Shown here: in pieces, positions 40,601 to 55,600 of the stretch
Layout of the letters: every line of letters starts with the position of its first letter
Numbering within the stretch: the first letter of the stretch is position 1
Origin: Lytechinus variegatus
Taxonomy: Eukaryota; Echinodermata; Echinoidea; Temnopleuroida; Toxopneustidae
DNA length: 64,000 nucleotides
Direction of reading: 5' to 3'
Assembly: GCF_018143015.1 (NCBI RefSeq)
Contig: NC_054746.1
Coordinates: forward strand, 30,221,129 to 30,285,128
Position numbers and translations under genes: made by a program
Notes under the pieces: generated by a model
Told to the model about the DNA's origin: nothing
The model's input: only the letters and a program-made list of their open reading frames with translations
Databases searched by the model: none

Positions 40601-43600
40601 CAAGGTCGACGTCAGGTCGGCCATCGAGATCAGAGTCTAGACCGCAAGCATACCCATCACCAGCGTATCCTGTCCGACACTACATAAAAATAGGAAAAAT
40701 TAGAACAATAATTTTTTGTGCAGGTTATACAAATAAAAAAATATATCGTTCCGTGGTCCAGAAGCACGATTGTGTTCTTACTTTTGGTTCCTATAGTGAC
40801 ACACGCTCATTATCTTGCACTACTCTTTTTTGTTATTATTTTTTTTTACATATTCGCAAAATTAGAAATACATGTATGAACTAAATCATCTAAAGAGAAA
40901 AACTAGAAGAGAACATAGTTCCCTCTTGTCGCAAAACATATACAATCATTAAATTGTGGTTAGAAGTCATTGTGAGGTATTGCCATGTACGAGGACAGGT
41001 GTCTTTTTAGTTTGTTGAAACATGGACCTACTATGGTTGAAATAAAACCAAACATTTCATCCAGTAATCGGATGACTAAGGGATTACGACATAATACAGT
41101 CAAGTGGCATTGAATACTGATAAATGCTTCCTGATTTTAGTCATTTTTGTTCACATTGTCTACCTAGCCTATGTGGTAACTTCTTGTAAAATACATTACA
41201 TCACACGTGTCCAAGACGTAATTTAATTTTAACAAACGTCAACTTTTTGCTGAATGCGTCAATGCGAATGGATAGTTTGACGTTCTGAAGAAGTGATCGC
41301 TAATTGCGACCGGACTCAAGTAATGCTTGCTTATGTGCTGAATCCATTATAGGCCAATCTATGCAGGCCTATAGGTCTATAACTGCATCTTCATGCAATC
41401 GAGGGGGTAGAAGTTGAATTGACCTCTCTTGATTGATAATATATCTTTGTTTGATCGTGCTGGGATAGAAGCAGGTGGACAACAAAGATGTCAACAAGAA
41501 AGAGGGACAGAAATACCTAGAGGGTCTCGGGAAAGAAATAAGGAAGATCAAGAAAAGGAGATATAAGAAAAGTGTCATCTTTGATTGATTCAAAAAAAGT
41601 TTAAATTCATAAAATCGAATTATTTTGGTAAAAGGCACGAACGAGTGGAATGTTGAGAACGAGAAATGGATACAGGAATACCAAGAGGGCTGAAGGAATT
41701 GAACGAAACTTCAAAGGGGGGAAGATTTCTGAAATTTTTAAGCAAAGTAATAAACTGGAAAGAAGAAAGGACACTGCATCGTCACCATGGTCACTGATTA
41801 AGATGAACAATTTATTCTGGTTAAACACCAACATGGAAATTAAATGACATATTTCAAATCATATTTCATGAAATCGTTGTTTAACTTTTGGCAGAAATGT
41901 TCCTCTCGTAATTGTATGATTTATGGCAAAGAAAACATATTTCCACGCAATCATAAGATCCATGATGACAATCTCTCTTGGCAAAAAAGCCTTTCGTTTG
42001 AGGTGACGTCACAACCTTTGTGCGCACAATACACAATGGAGATAGATTGCGCAAGATAATGTTGAGTAGATCTTCCTCAGGTTGTAGTGAGCGAAATGAA
42101 AAGTTCATGACAGAATCATCTGATGGGCGGGATTCCGTTGAGAATAAATACGTGGATAAAGGGATTTACCCGAAAAGATTTCCATCAGTTATTATCAACG
42201 ATCTAGAACTCACTTTAGAAGGAGCAATGTTTGAAGTACCCTCCCCCTTTAAAAATCAACACCTCTGGCTAACAACAATGCTGATACATTTATTCTTTAT
42301 CAAATACGGATCGAGACATCATTAACAATCAAAAAGCTTTCTTTTTAATTACACACCTTTGTCATGTTTGTAGGCATAATATCATCAGGATTTACTGTTT
42401 CTATAGATTGAGGTGAATGCCAAATATCTCTTTAATACTTCAGGAATGACAAGCAGAAATCGTTATCAGAGTTGTTGATAACACCTATTTCTGGAAGATG
42501 AAACTATAAGATCAAAACCCGAATACCTAACTTTGATTTAAAGGGGGTTCACTACCCCTGGAACCTGTAAGTGTAACTCAATACACGTTGATAAACTTAC
42601 GAAATGCAACATACGAATTCCTATCAGTAGTAACAACTATGAGATAGTGCTAATATTTCATATTTCAAATTGATTTATCCGTGACCCTTGACGTCAGTGT
42701 TGTATCCCTGTGGTGAGACATGGGTCCATGGAGGGTGAATCTTCACCGAGTGGGTTGGGAGTATGCCAGCAAGCCGACAGTCTCGGCTATAGAACCTCCT
42801 ACAGAGATCACCAGCTAAGTGCTCCTCTATTCGCACTCGTTGCTCTAGACCTGTTCCCACCACCAAGACACAAATCATCTTTTTTTTCTTTTAAAAAATA
42901 TAAACCGATTGTTATCATTTCATTTCGATACTCTTCATTTTGGGAGAGAGGAACCGTCAAATTGAATTAGGCGAGATATGCGATGGCTGCCAAAAGGGTC
43001 GGTGGTATCACGCTAAATACGGATCTCTTCCAAGGTATTCGCATTCATGGAAAGTTTTTGAATGACCCATTTTGATTATTTTATTAAGTTTTATTTTGTA
43101 TTTCTTGTCATTCAGAATATAAATACATGTACTCATCTTAGGAAGAGCGTGTGCATATCGCTGATATACAGAAGAACAGTTCTATATTAGCAACTAACGT
43201 GATGATGCGAGCACTCGTCAAAATGTCTTTTCTCGAAAATGATAACATGACACCTTGCAAACCGATCATGACATTGCATTAATCATGTTGATTTCATGAG
43301 AATGAAATATATCAAATATTCTGCCTCGGGATCAAATCAACAATATTTTGACGAAGTGCCTTGACATCACCGCCCATGGAGCTTATGGAATGCCATATAT
43401 TGTTGACATATTTAGATATCTTAGCTGTGAGGGTGTTTGAATCTGTTAACGTTCGATGACAGCTTTCTAATGGGCAGTGTGGTTACCATGGCAATACTGG
43501 ATGAAATCGCGTGAACTTTGACATGTTTCACATCCCATCCTGAGTTTCCGGATTCAATAATACTTCATCCAACAATTTATCAATCAAATAAAAAAATAAA

Positions 43601-46600
43601 CCCTCTGAACATAATTGTACATGACACGATCCCCTCCCTATATTGCTATGATTACATGACTTGCGGGCAAAATTCTATGTGGTATCTGTTGACGCTTCGT
43701 GGAAATCTCAGCAGATCTATTTTACTCCATAACCCAAATGACATAATTCATTGTATAATTTGATTGATTTGAAAAATAAACACGACTCAACTATGGTAAC
43801 ATTGACTGTCGTAAAAGATGATGAAGAATTATAAAGATTCAGATAGAATTTAGAGCGATTGAATGAATTCATACACTACAAATCATTTTCCCCCGTTTTG
43901 ACCAGAAGTACCTTGACAGTAATATATACATTCATTATTATGTTATAGTTTGTCACATAATCGCAATAATGAAAAAAAAACTGTTGGTCATTCCTCACCA
44001 CTGTTTTCGACGGAATTTAACAGAATAGCATAAAAATTATGATAAGGCTAAATAACTGTAATAAAAATTCACTCCCATTTATTGTAGACATTTAATGTCT
44101 TGGGATTTCATTTTTATTTTGATGTATAAGGTGCTTGGGTGATTTTCCAATATTCATCATTCATAGACGTTTCTCAAAAGTCTTGTGTGATAGTATTCAT
44201 ATTCACAAAACCAACCATCTTTCAAAGGAACATCCCCCTAAGGCCCCGATACAAATTAGTTGCTGAAGCACCATCATAAAAATGACTTTGAAACCACTCA
44301 TGGGATCTGCAAATTATCAAAATGATAATTTTGATAATAATAAAAGTGAAATGAAAAACAAACAAACACGCAAAGGTAAGTTTAAAAGGTCCTGATCAAG
44401 AAATAAGATGACAGAGTGAATTTGGATGAAAATAATTTCAAACTTACCCGACAACCGTATTGAGGTTGACTATACGGTCCGAAGAATGTACACTTAGCGT
44501 CAGCAGCACAATCGTGGGTGCCTTCAGTACATGGGTTGATCGGGATACATTGCTGTGGGGTGACAAAATTAATGAGTGAAAATAAATGACAAGTCCGATG
44601 AAAATGAATACAAATAACAAGTTATTACACGTTAATGTAAAAGTAAAGAGCAACACATGTCGTTATTTATCATCATTTTGGTTAAGTCCATCACTTTTTG
44701 TATATCTAGAGAAGGAAGAACCCCGTAAGTTCACATACAGGCTACCATTCCCCCACTATCTCACCACCATCGCCCAACATGGTCTTTCAATACTTAACAA
44801 TTGTCTTGACCGATCAGTAAAAGCGAAACCTGAAAATTTTATTAATAATTTCTCATATGGCAAATTTATCGACCACTTGGTTTAAAGACGAAATGATAAA
44901 TAATGTATAAACATCGTTGCGTCCTTTTTGATAGATTAGGGTCTTTTGTGAAGAAAGTTTATCGGGGGTGACATACATCTGCTTGATGTCTGGTATTGCG
45001 TTCACCTCACAACCCAACTAGGCCAAACAATTCAAATTTTCGTTATCCTATTTTCTCGAGAAATGTTATTGTCAAACATCTGACGCCTCTCGACTCATCA
45101 AAATCCATTCATCGTGTTATTGTCTCTTTACTTTCGATACGATTTGAAATTATTGGTGATGTCGGGAAAATCCATCATGGGTTATTTCGTGGTCTCAACT
45201 GACCATGACAATGACATTACAAGAGTGAACTATGTGGCCTTTGAAGATTGACTCTGAAGGACAGAGGATACCAACGTCTTCTCCAGGACTTTCAAGATTC
45301 TTTTGGTCACGGGGTTTAAGCTAACAGAGATGGGAAGGTTATCAGTTCGTTCATCACACACTAAACTGATGATTCGTTGAATATTGGCTTACAACTTGGT
45401 AGTCTTGCCCAACCATAATACCAAAGTAAATCCATAAATGTGTGTAAGTACCCAATATATTTTTTTTGCCAGATGAACAGATTTTACTCAATAGTTGTAT
45501 ACGTTTACTCTAGTGCTTACGGTGTCGGTATTATTGAGGTTGGGGGAGGGGTGCTCTAATATTTTGAAAGTACAGTGCTGCAAGGTCAAAATCAAATAAA
45601 CAGTATCTCCAACGATCTTGGTTGTGTTCATTTGCAATGACCCATGTTCTTTCCTGTCTGTTGTATTAACGTCTCAGTTTTCTAAACTTTCTATCATTGA
45701 GACTACTCTTGATACGTGACTCTATTATCTATTCTCACGCCTCCCCTCTCTATCCCCTTCTTCCCCCCCCCCTCTCTCTCTCTTTCATACATTCACTCTA
45801 TTTCAGGTTCCATTGGTCACCCTCCACGAACTTGGAATGGAACACTTCCTTCTTCAATCTTAGCGGTGCCCGAACCAGACAAGCAAGGTCCTAGTTTCGG
45901 GTGGGAGGGAAATGGGGTTCAAATAAGAGCTACATATTCCATCCAACCATCCATCGTATCAAATCTTTCCCCATAACACATGTCACCGATATCCCATTGG
46001 ATAAAAACAACCTGGAAAACACGTTCGGATCAATAAACATTTTTGGAGGCATTTCCAAAATGAAAATATGGTTTGAGGACACGATGGCCTTGAATTTCTA
46101 AGCTTGCAGATTGAGTGTACGGGTTTAAGTTGGGACGAGGCGACGTGTCAGGAGAGAAGTCAAACATGAACATGGCATAATAGGAAGTATTGAAAGGGAG
46201 GTTGGCGTCTAGGGATTGGATATGTTTCCGATTAGACTCGAACGATTCTCCTTCAAGAACTACTTTACACAATTATTTTACGGATATAGCCGTTTCACCT
46301 CATTTATCGAGATATTTTGCCGTTAGTGGAAAGGATATATAGGGTAAAATAAAGGAGCAAAAATATCACGTCAGGTAGTAGAAAAATTTGGTTTTCCGGG
46401 CAAAACCACGGTCTATCCGCAAAATGACATTTACCTATTTCATCAGTTATGTCTATGGATTTGTTGTTTTGTGGTGTAGACCGCCGACATGTTTAGAAGC
46501 ATTACGCTGACAGGGAATTTATGAACTTGATGGAATATCGAAAGTTAATGTGTTACGTGTAGCTAGTACTATATAAACACATCTGTGCAAAAATACATTG

Positions 46601-49600
46601 TCTATAATTATTTCAGAATGTTTGGAGGTGAGTAGCGTCTGAAAAGAATAATGTGGGATGAATGCCAAAATAATAAGGAGAGGGTAGGATGGAAGCAAGT
46701 CGGTTGAAAGCATATCATGAGGTTCTTTACAGGGCGTTTAGCATGTCTAACATTGAATGTCTATAGGGTACAAGAGCTTCCTCTTGGATGGGAGGATAAG
46801 GTCATCAGTAAAGCTGTCTTGTCATCAAACATGTCAAATTAGGGTGTACCCACCCAAATAACCCCCCCCCCCTGTGAATTTCACCCCGTGGTGCTGGTAA
46901 ACCTCGGTCATTTTTAAAGATAAAATACAGCATTTTCAGACTCCAAACCATTGACTACATAAATTATTATGCTGTCAGTGGATATGGAATAAACTATTCT
47001 CAAACAATTACCTTGGGTAATTGACTCTATGTCGTATTGGTGAAATACATGCAAACAGACCACATTTCATTAATTTCTTCTTAAAATCTATATATATTAA
47101 GAAATAACACATTGCCATTATACTCGTTGGCAAATAGGTTGGAGAAAGAAGGCATGTCATTACTTTTGGGGGAATCTTACATCTAACAATTTTCTCTTTT
47201 AAAATACGAAAACGGATATTGCTGACAGAGACGGAATTGACAAGACAGTGAGTTTACTAGGTTAACGGAAACCCCCTGTTCATTGTTAGTAAGCTGAAAA
47301 GGAAAACCCCCACCTGAACAAAGGTAAAGGGATGTTTCATTCGAACCTTTATTCATGCTTGAGTTTATTGGTAAGTTATAGCTTACTATTCTACAGCTGC
47401 CATAATGACTCAAACTTGTAGATGCATGGACACGTTTTCATATTTTGTTTCAAGGATTTAATATTCCAGAAATTAAAGATTTCCTTTCTGTTATGTATAC
47501 ACTTACTCAATATGTTCATTTCTTTTATTTTAGATATAGAATAAAGTGATGATAGCCACAAAAGCCACAAACACTATACCATATTGATAAAGAAATACAG
47601 GGCGACCTTTCAATATTGCTCTTATCAGACAAACAAATTTCATGACTATAATGAAACACATGATGAATATCAAACTACCATATTCGATATTCAAGATGGT
47701 AGCCACGGCGCCAGACATATTGAGTCGCTCAATACGATCGAAATTCTTACACCAAAGAAATGATCTGCCCTTGTAAACCAGGCCATTTCGTAATACAATC
47801 ATTGATCCACACGTCGTCAAATGATGACTTATTAAGACAAAGCAATAAACTTAAGAATGAAATGAACATAGAATGAAATAGTGACACACCAAGAATGTCT
47901 TACCTGTCTATATCTACTTGCGTGGAAGATACCGACACCGTTGGGTTGGTTGCCACGGTAACCAGTCGGACATTCTTGACAGGAGTATCCAGGAACCTTA
48001 TTGATGCACCGATGCTGGCTGTGGTGATGAAAACACGCGTTCACAACCTCCATGCACTGCAAGAACAGTATTAATATATATACTCAATTATCAAAAGTAA
48101 GTTCAAGTTGAGTTTACATGTTCATTTACAAAATGTTACCGGTTAACAGAAACTTACGACAATCAAGGAGTTAAAAGTAAAATTCATGACAAAAAATATA
48201 TATATATGATGTCTTAATCATCCAAGTGTTGGGAGGTTTAATATGGATGAATAGTTTGACCAAAGGCTTTATAAATAAAGAACTGGTCAATTTAACTAAT
48301 AAAAAAAATCATAAAGATTCCATGGGTTTGAAATCAGTAGCCTCAGGGGCAAACTTTAAAGACGAAAAAAAAATGGAGGGGCAGGCTATTGTGCCAACAT
48401 TGACTTGCCCCCAACAATCTTTTGCCTGATCAATAGTCTTTCGGCGCCAGGATAGTGTCTGCTACTGAATGAATTCGTACCTCATTGACGTCTGTACACG
48501 TTTGGCCATCACCTCGGTAACCAACTGGACAAGGTCCACATTGGAAGACACCATCATCAGAACTACGGCAATCAACACCCTCAAAGCATGGACTTGAAAG
48601 ACATCCATCTGCCAAGAAGAAATGGGTTAATTGATCATGTAAGAAAAATCTAAACTTGACCATTCTACATGGATCTATGTGTAAATGTTTTTTTTTGTAA
48701 ACGTTAAAAAGATTTAGTTCTGCATGCATCATTTCTGATTCTGACAAATATATTTCAGTGTAAATATCATGCCCATCAGAAGTACACGTGTCTCCTTTTT
48801 GTATAAAGTGGATATTTTTGAAAGGAAATAACGAGGTATAATAACTGAGATAACAAAATGTGAATATCTGACGAATGACATGCATATCCTCATCACAATA
48901 CTTTAGATTCTAATCGTAGAAGTCGGATACTTTCATAGTGAACGATTAAAGACAAAAGTCTTCAGTGATTTTCTTACAGCACTCCCTCTAAATGACCTCA
49001 GAATCCAGGGGACCAAATATTGTTACAAAGAAAACTACAGAGTGACATCGTGAAGACATCACAAATGTAACATCAGTTCAAATAAAGATGTCTACTTAAT
49101 CGAAAAACGTTAAACGACATTTTAATAATGAGCCTGGGAGCATGTCAAGTATAAACATATGTGAAAGGAGGAAGGAGATCCGCTTTCACAGACTAATATC
49201 AGTTTGTTTGTCCTCTTTCAAGTTCAGCGCCAATGACTTACAGATGTGAGACCAACATTAACTGTCTCTGCGGAAACATTATGTTCATTATCGTGACCTA
49301 TTAAACATGGAAGGTAGCAATGCACATCCATGTCTCATCAAGTACTTCTATTGGACATGTTGGAAGAGTGATATATGTCCTTTTTCTTTGCATGATATAC
49401 CCTTTCTACCTTTTATTGAGCGTTGTGGCATGCATTTATACACGTGGACATTATTAGTTGATTCCGAGGTTAGAGGTTCGAAGCTCGGGTCCCCAGACAT
49501 AAATAACATCTTGATGAAACAATCCAAAAGAGACACTGTCTTGTGCCCACTCCTTCGTCCCCCCTCTCTCTTTCTATTTTCTCTGTCTCCTCTCTTCACT

Positions 49601-52600
49601 CCCTCTCTCTCTTTCTTGTCTCCTATTTCTATCTTCTTTCTCTTCACATTTCTTGATCTCTAAAAATTAAAACAGGAACATGTTTGCTTACCGATCGGGC
49701 ATGGTCTCTGGTTGCACATCTGTTCCTGTTTGGTAATACCTGAGCAATTCCTTCCACCGTGTGCAGGGGCGGGGCTGTCGCAGAATCGATACCTTTCCTG
49801 GCTTCCACCATCGCAAGAATGGGTACATGCCGTCCACAGCGACCACTCACCCCACGCACCATCAACTATTCAAAGAAATAGGGCAAAATCGCTTGATGGA
49901 TTTGAAAGATTCAGAATAGAAATGCCTGAATTTCAAGCAATTTTAAATCACATGATTTCATTAAAATAATTCGTGCCAGTTTCCAACCCACCCCGCATTA
50001 TTCCTGACACTGTAAAACGATACCTTGCGCTGACAACTCCGTGCTTGTAGGAACATACTAGGCAATAATCAAATTTATGTAAAGAATATGTCCGAAAGAA
50101 TACTTGTCTGATATGTTCAAAGAATTGTTGCCATTCATCTGTCATCACAAACTGATACAGGAAATAGAATGATAATTGTTAGCCTCACAGACACAGTCTA
50201 CATTAATGATTGACAACAATTCCGACTTGAAATGCAATAACCACCTATCATGATACAATAATAGAATAATAACAATTTAGAGGACTTTTTTTATTTTAGA
50301 AAAGAAAATGTTTCAGTCGACTATTTTTAAGTCGATTCTTGGCATTCACTCTTCAATCAATTGTACTGAAAAGTTCTAATTCAATCTAAGAGATTTCAAC
50401 CAATTATTGATGGACCCGGTAATTCAATCAATCAAAATTGTGTTGATGGATTGGTGAAAACTCAAATCGTGGAAGTATCAAATACAGAATGATTATTCTT
50501 GAGAGATAGAGGATATCCTTCTGGGGTACTTTCTCCAGACTAGGACATCCGACAAGATAACATCAGCGGAAACATAATCTTCATAGTTATTTTATATCAT
50601 AACGCAGGTACAAAGGAGCTCAGAATTATTCGGAATATTTTGGCTGCACGACATCTCTAGAACAGATATACTTCAGAGAATGTAAAATTGTATTTTAATA
50701 TGAACATCCATGATTAATTACAGTGATTTATTTTCGTTACCCTCCAAGAAATTAGTTTGCTTAAAATAATTAAATGTTCCATTGTTATTATCACAATTTG
50801 TCACTGATATTTCATGAATTATTCTTTCTGTGCGTCAAGTACACTTCATTGAAAGTAACTTGCTTTTGAAATTAAGTGGTAATATACAAGTTTGAAAATA
50901 TGCAGTTAAAATATCAAACAATTTGGAAACAGACAATAACAAGTATTGATAAACAGAGTAAAGTGAGAAATACACTGATGAATTGAAACAGACATTGTCA
51001 AATTTACGAAAGATATTTACAGACCATTTTGAGAACACTTACATCACGATTTTCTTGAGTTAAATAGAAAGACGAGGGTGGGCTCAGAGTCAAGAGTGTA
51101 TATTGAACATGAATGGACCCAAGGTTGAATGAAGTCAATGAACTAAATAAATAACAAGATTAGTCTAATTGAATAAACACTGTTTTTATTTTGTGAGCCA
51201 TAGTAGTCAAGCAAAGAATCTGTTTTTTCTGCTATCTCTCGAACCATCTCACATCTCATCTCCCACTCAATATCATCACGTCTGAACCTCTATACGATGA
51301 CATCTTACATTCTTTCTGAAGTCTTTCCCGAGCCCTCCCATCTTTCTATCCTTTCTTTTCATCAGAACATGTGACTACATTACCATCGGTGTGAACAAAT
51401 AAACAGATCAGAAACAAAGTGAGATTCAAAAAAGAATTGTTTATGAGAAATAAGTGAGATTTCCCTTACCAGGACACGGGTCGCGTTGACACAGCCTTTC
51501 CTCACGTCCGGCTCCGAAGGCTTCACCGAGACACCTTGCTCCGCCGTTCTGCGGGGGTGGTGAGTTGCAGGACCGGACTCGAGTCTCGGTTCCGACACCA
51601 CAGGTGATACCGCAAGCCCATGGAGTCCAGTTACTCCAACCGCCATCAACAACCGCTGAACAACGAAACAGACACAGCAATAATTAGATTGGACTTCATC
51701 GAATCATTTAATGTCATATTGAATGACATCACCTTGATTCACCCACAGTCCTTCTCTCTGATTTTACAAGATGTTTTTTTTTTTAATATGTTTCAATTTC
51801 ATCGTGCATGGCACTGGATGAGATCCCGGGAGTTGTGTTTCGTGGGTAATAGAGTCAGACGAGAAGAAGTAAACATATTCCAACTAATCGAACGTTACAG
51901 TCAAACTTTATATATTTCTTTTAGAAACTTGGTTTGACCATGTCTTCGTGGTTTAACCTCTTGTCTACATTCATTGCACAATACTGGTCTATCAAAACTT
52001 TTTTTGAAGTTCAGGGTGGCTACTAATAACTCTGAGCATCGTTAAGATATGCATCAAATAGAATAAAGACAATTAATATATTTTCCCAAAATTATAGATT
52101 TATAATTTTCCTTTTTTAAAGATTCATTGAGCTTTATCCTAAAACACCTTGATAAACATTGCTTCGTTTCATTATTTGTATAAAAAGACTTTAATATTGA
52201 TAGTATAGTCAATTATCATTTCTTCAAGATCTAACTGAGATTTTCACAACGGTTTGCGAGGAATGGTTAACGTTTTCATTCCAGACTATCTGCAAAACTA
52301 GTAAAGATTACAAAACAAGGATAAAACTCCATAGAAATGAATTCTAGTTTATCATTACCCATGGTGTAAAAGGGAGAACATATCTCCTCCCCTCGAAAAC
52401 ATGAGAAGGTGAAAAGTTACAGTTTACGTCATCAATGCATTATTTTTTTTATGTTTTTATCTCATGCTTATAAATCCCATCACGTAGTAGGATGATCTAG
52501 CATCGTATCCGAGTCAGAACACCCGTTTTCCCCCCTAGTCACGCAAGGTATGCTATGCACAATTTCACTTTTATCCTGCTCTTCGCGTGCGGAACATTTT

Positions 52601-55600
52601 AGACATGTTCCTGATCATCGCTCTATGACATCTGGCAAGAAGTGTCGAAATAAGTTAGATGAACACAGACACTGTCTCGTTACATCATCAGTAGGTTGGT
52701 GTCTCGTCGTTCTATATTCCCACATTTCGAATTTACCCATTGAATAAAGTTATTCTGTCTTGAAAGCATACATTGCATTATCTTTGCCTTACTGTGCCAT
52801 TGTTTTATCCATCTTTTTGTATGTATTTATACGTATTCTCGTGTTGACGGATCAGTAATGTATGACCGTTCGTTCAGTTGAGGAACAGAAACATATGTAG
52901 AGACCCTTGCCATGGCATCAAGAACTTAAAAGTCAAGTCCACCCCAGAAAATGGTGATTTGAATAAATAGAAAAAATTAAACTGTATACCATAACGCTGA
53001 CAATATCATCAAAATCGGATGTAAAATAAGAAAGTTATGACATTTTAAAGATTCGCTGATTTCTCGCAAAACAGTGATATGCACTATTCCATTGTATTCG
53101 ATGATATGCAAATTAGACAATCGATGATGTCCTTCACTCACTATTCCTTTTGTTTTGTTATTCATTTGATTATGCAGTATTTCATTTTTATTACATATTT
53201 GACTATAAGGACCAACTTGACTGAACCAGATATTATTAAACAAAGCTAATTCCACAGGTTCAGGGAGGAATTAATCGTTGTTTCACTTGACAATGAGGAG
53301 AAAATTAGAATATTTCACACAATAAAATACAAAAGAAATAGAGTGGATGACGTCATCAATCCCCTCATTTGCATACCGACCGGGATGTACATGTAACTGT
53401 TTTGTGAAATTAAGCAAAACTTTTAAATGTCATAACTTTTTTATTTTACAACCGATTTTGATGAAATTTTCAGTGTTATACTTGTTGGACTTTTTTTCGA
53501 ATCAACTTTTTGTTGGGGTGGACTTGTCCTTTAAATATGAGGATAAATTGTTTTTATTTTGACTAATCAAGGTTTGTGTGTGAGTAACCATTAGGGTAAA
53601 GTGAAGTTCCTTAATTTACTCCCTGATCTAAAAATATTTTCCATTTTGAAAAAAGCGAAATTTACAGAAATATTATATGTTCAAAATCCATTGGATTAGA
53701 TGTCCCGTTCGCTCCTGCAGAGATGTTTATCCCTTATGAACCCATTATTATTTACCAAGGCCAAATAACAATGAAAGCAATTTCTATTTTCCTCGACCAA
53801 AATTAAAGCAGTTTTACCTTGTAGTCTATTGTCATGATTGGGTTTTGTGAAATTTAGAATGAAACATTTATATACTGCCAATCCATCTCCTCTCAGTCAT
53901 TCCTTATTTCCCTGAAACCATTATTTCAATTCCCCTGCCATATTAAAATGTCTTTGCTGACAGAAGTGTTCTTTTTACCTATTTTTTCTCATTGATAATG
54001 CTTAATGCGTTTTGTAATTTCTTGTGGGATATTAAAGACAGACTTTGGGAGAAGAGAACACATTACAACGTGTCCTCCAGATCTAACCCGGTGAATGGTA
54101 TGAAAAGGTATTTCCGTTGATATTTTCTATATAACTATGTCTGACTTCTGGTTTCATTCGTCTGTTGCGCGAACTGACGAGAGAATGAATAAGTTGACTG
54201 ATCCGTTGCTGGAAAAAAGTGGAAATCAATGAGGAAAATACTTTATTTCTTGAAGAATAATTCCTCGAGGCTCCCGAGACTTCTCTTCAGACTAAAGTTT
54301 ACACACCTTAGAGAATCAAAGCAGTCGTTAAGGTCAGCTAACCATTTTCAAAGATTGTTTTTTGTTCATTGCATTTCATATCGCGCCATTTTCAATTTTG
54401 AATTACCACACAATAGACAGAGCTACTCATTGCCCCTCCCCCTTTTTTTTTACCTCGCTCTCTTTTTTTATCTCTTTCCCCATTTCTCTCCCTCTCTCTC
54501 TACTCTCCACGCCTCCCGGCTTTCTCTTTCATTCTCCATCTCTTTTCTCGATCTCATCAGACTAAAATCACCAATATCTGCTTACAGTCATGAATACCAA
54601 ATATAAAGAAAATGAGAGACTTACAGACACATGGGTCACGGATGCAGTTCCTGGTCTCGACGCTCCTTCCGTTGCACGGGTACCGCATTCTATCACAAGA
54701 GCGCCCTCTTTGCATGGTTCCAGACCCACAGGTCACAGAACATGATGTCCACTCAGTCCAATCACTCCACCCTTGCTCTTGATCTTTGGAAATATAAAAA
54801 TACATTATTAACTATACTAATAATCTATATCCCTCGACAACATCTAATTAGGATCGAAACCAACATCAAAATCGAAAATCTCTTCTGATATAGACCAGAG
54901 GCCGGGGGTCAGAAAGCATTGGTCTTTATTTAAATAGTCACGATCTTTTCAGAATAATTGATAAATGAAGACATTTGAATGTACACAAATAACCCCGGCG
55001 CACATGCATAACCATACATTCCAAGCAGGCATCACCAAATATCAATCAACTATCAAATATAGCTTGCAATCAAGTAAGGCGTGAATGCATTCTGCGTTTA
55101 CCTGGGCATTGAGGACAGCATTCTCCTGGTTTGATGATGGGATTCTGGCATGTGATTGGCTGGCATTCGATCAAACGACATGTAACAGCAGGGGCCTGGA
55201 TAAAAAGAAAGACAGTATAACATGAACATGATGAATGTATCTCGTTCCATTCACCAAAGTCAAACTCCGAAGGATAATGTTCCTTTTCTGATGATGTTTC
55301 AAATAACAATGAAAAAGGAAGAAGAAATGTGACTTACATTACATTCACAGGTAGTACAAGCATCGTCCTTCCACTGCTCGTAGTTTTGTTTGATTTCATC
55401 TTTATAGAAACATCCATCTAACCATGGAGGGGGCAAGCTTGGTATTCTGTTATCCTGAAATGAGAAAAGTAAATGTGTTTCACATCATATAGGAATATCA
55501 TTTTTTAGATCAGTTTTTGTCAGTTCTTTGCCAACATTTATTAGACAATGAGTACTATTTGCAAGTGGGACATATTCATCAACCTTTGGGTATATTTTTT

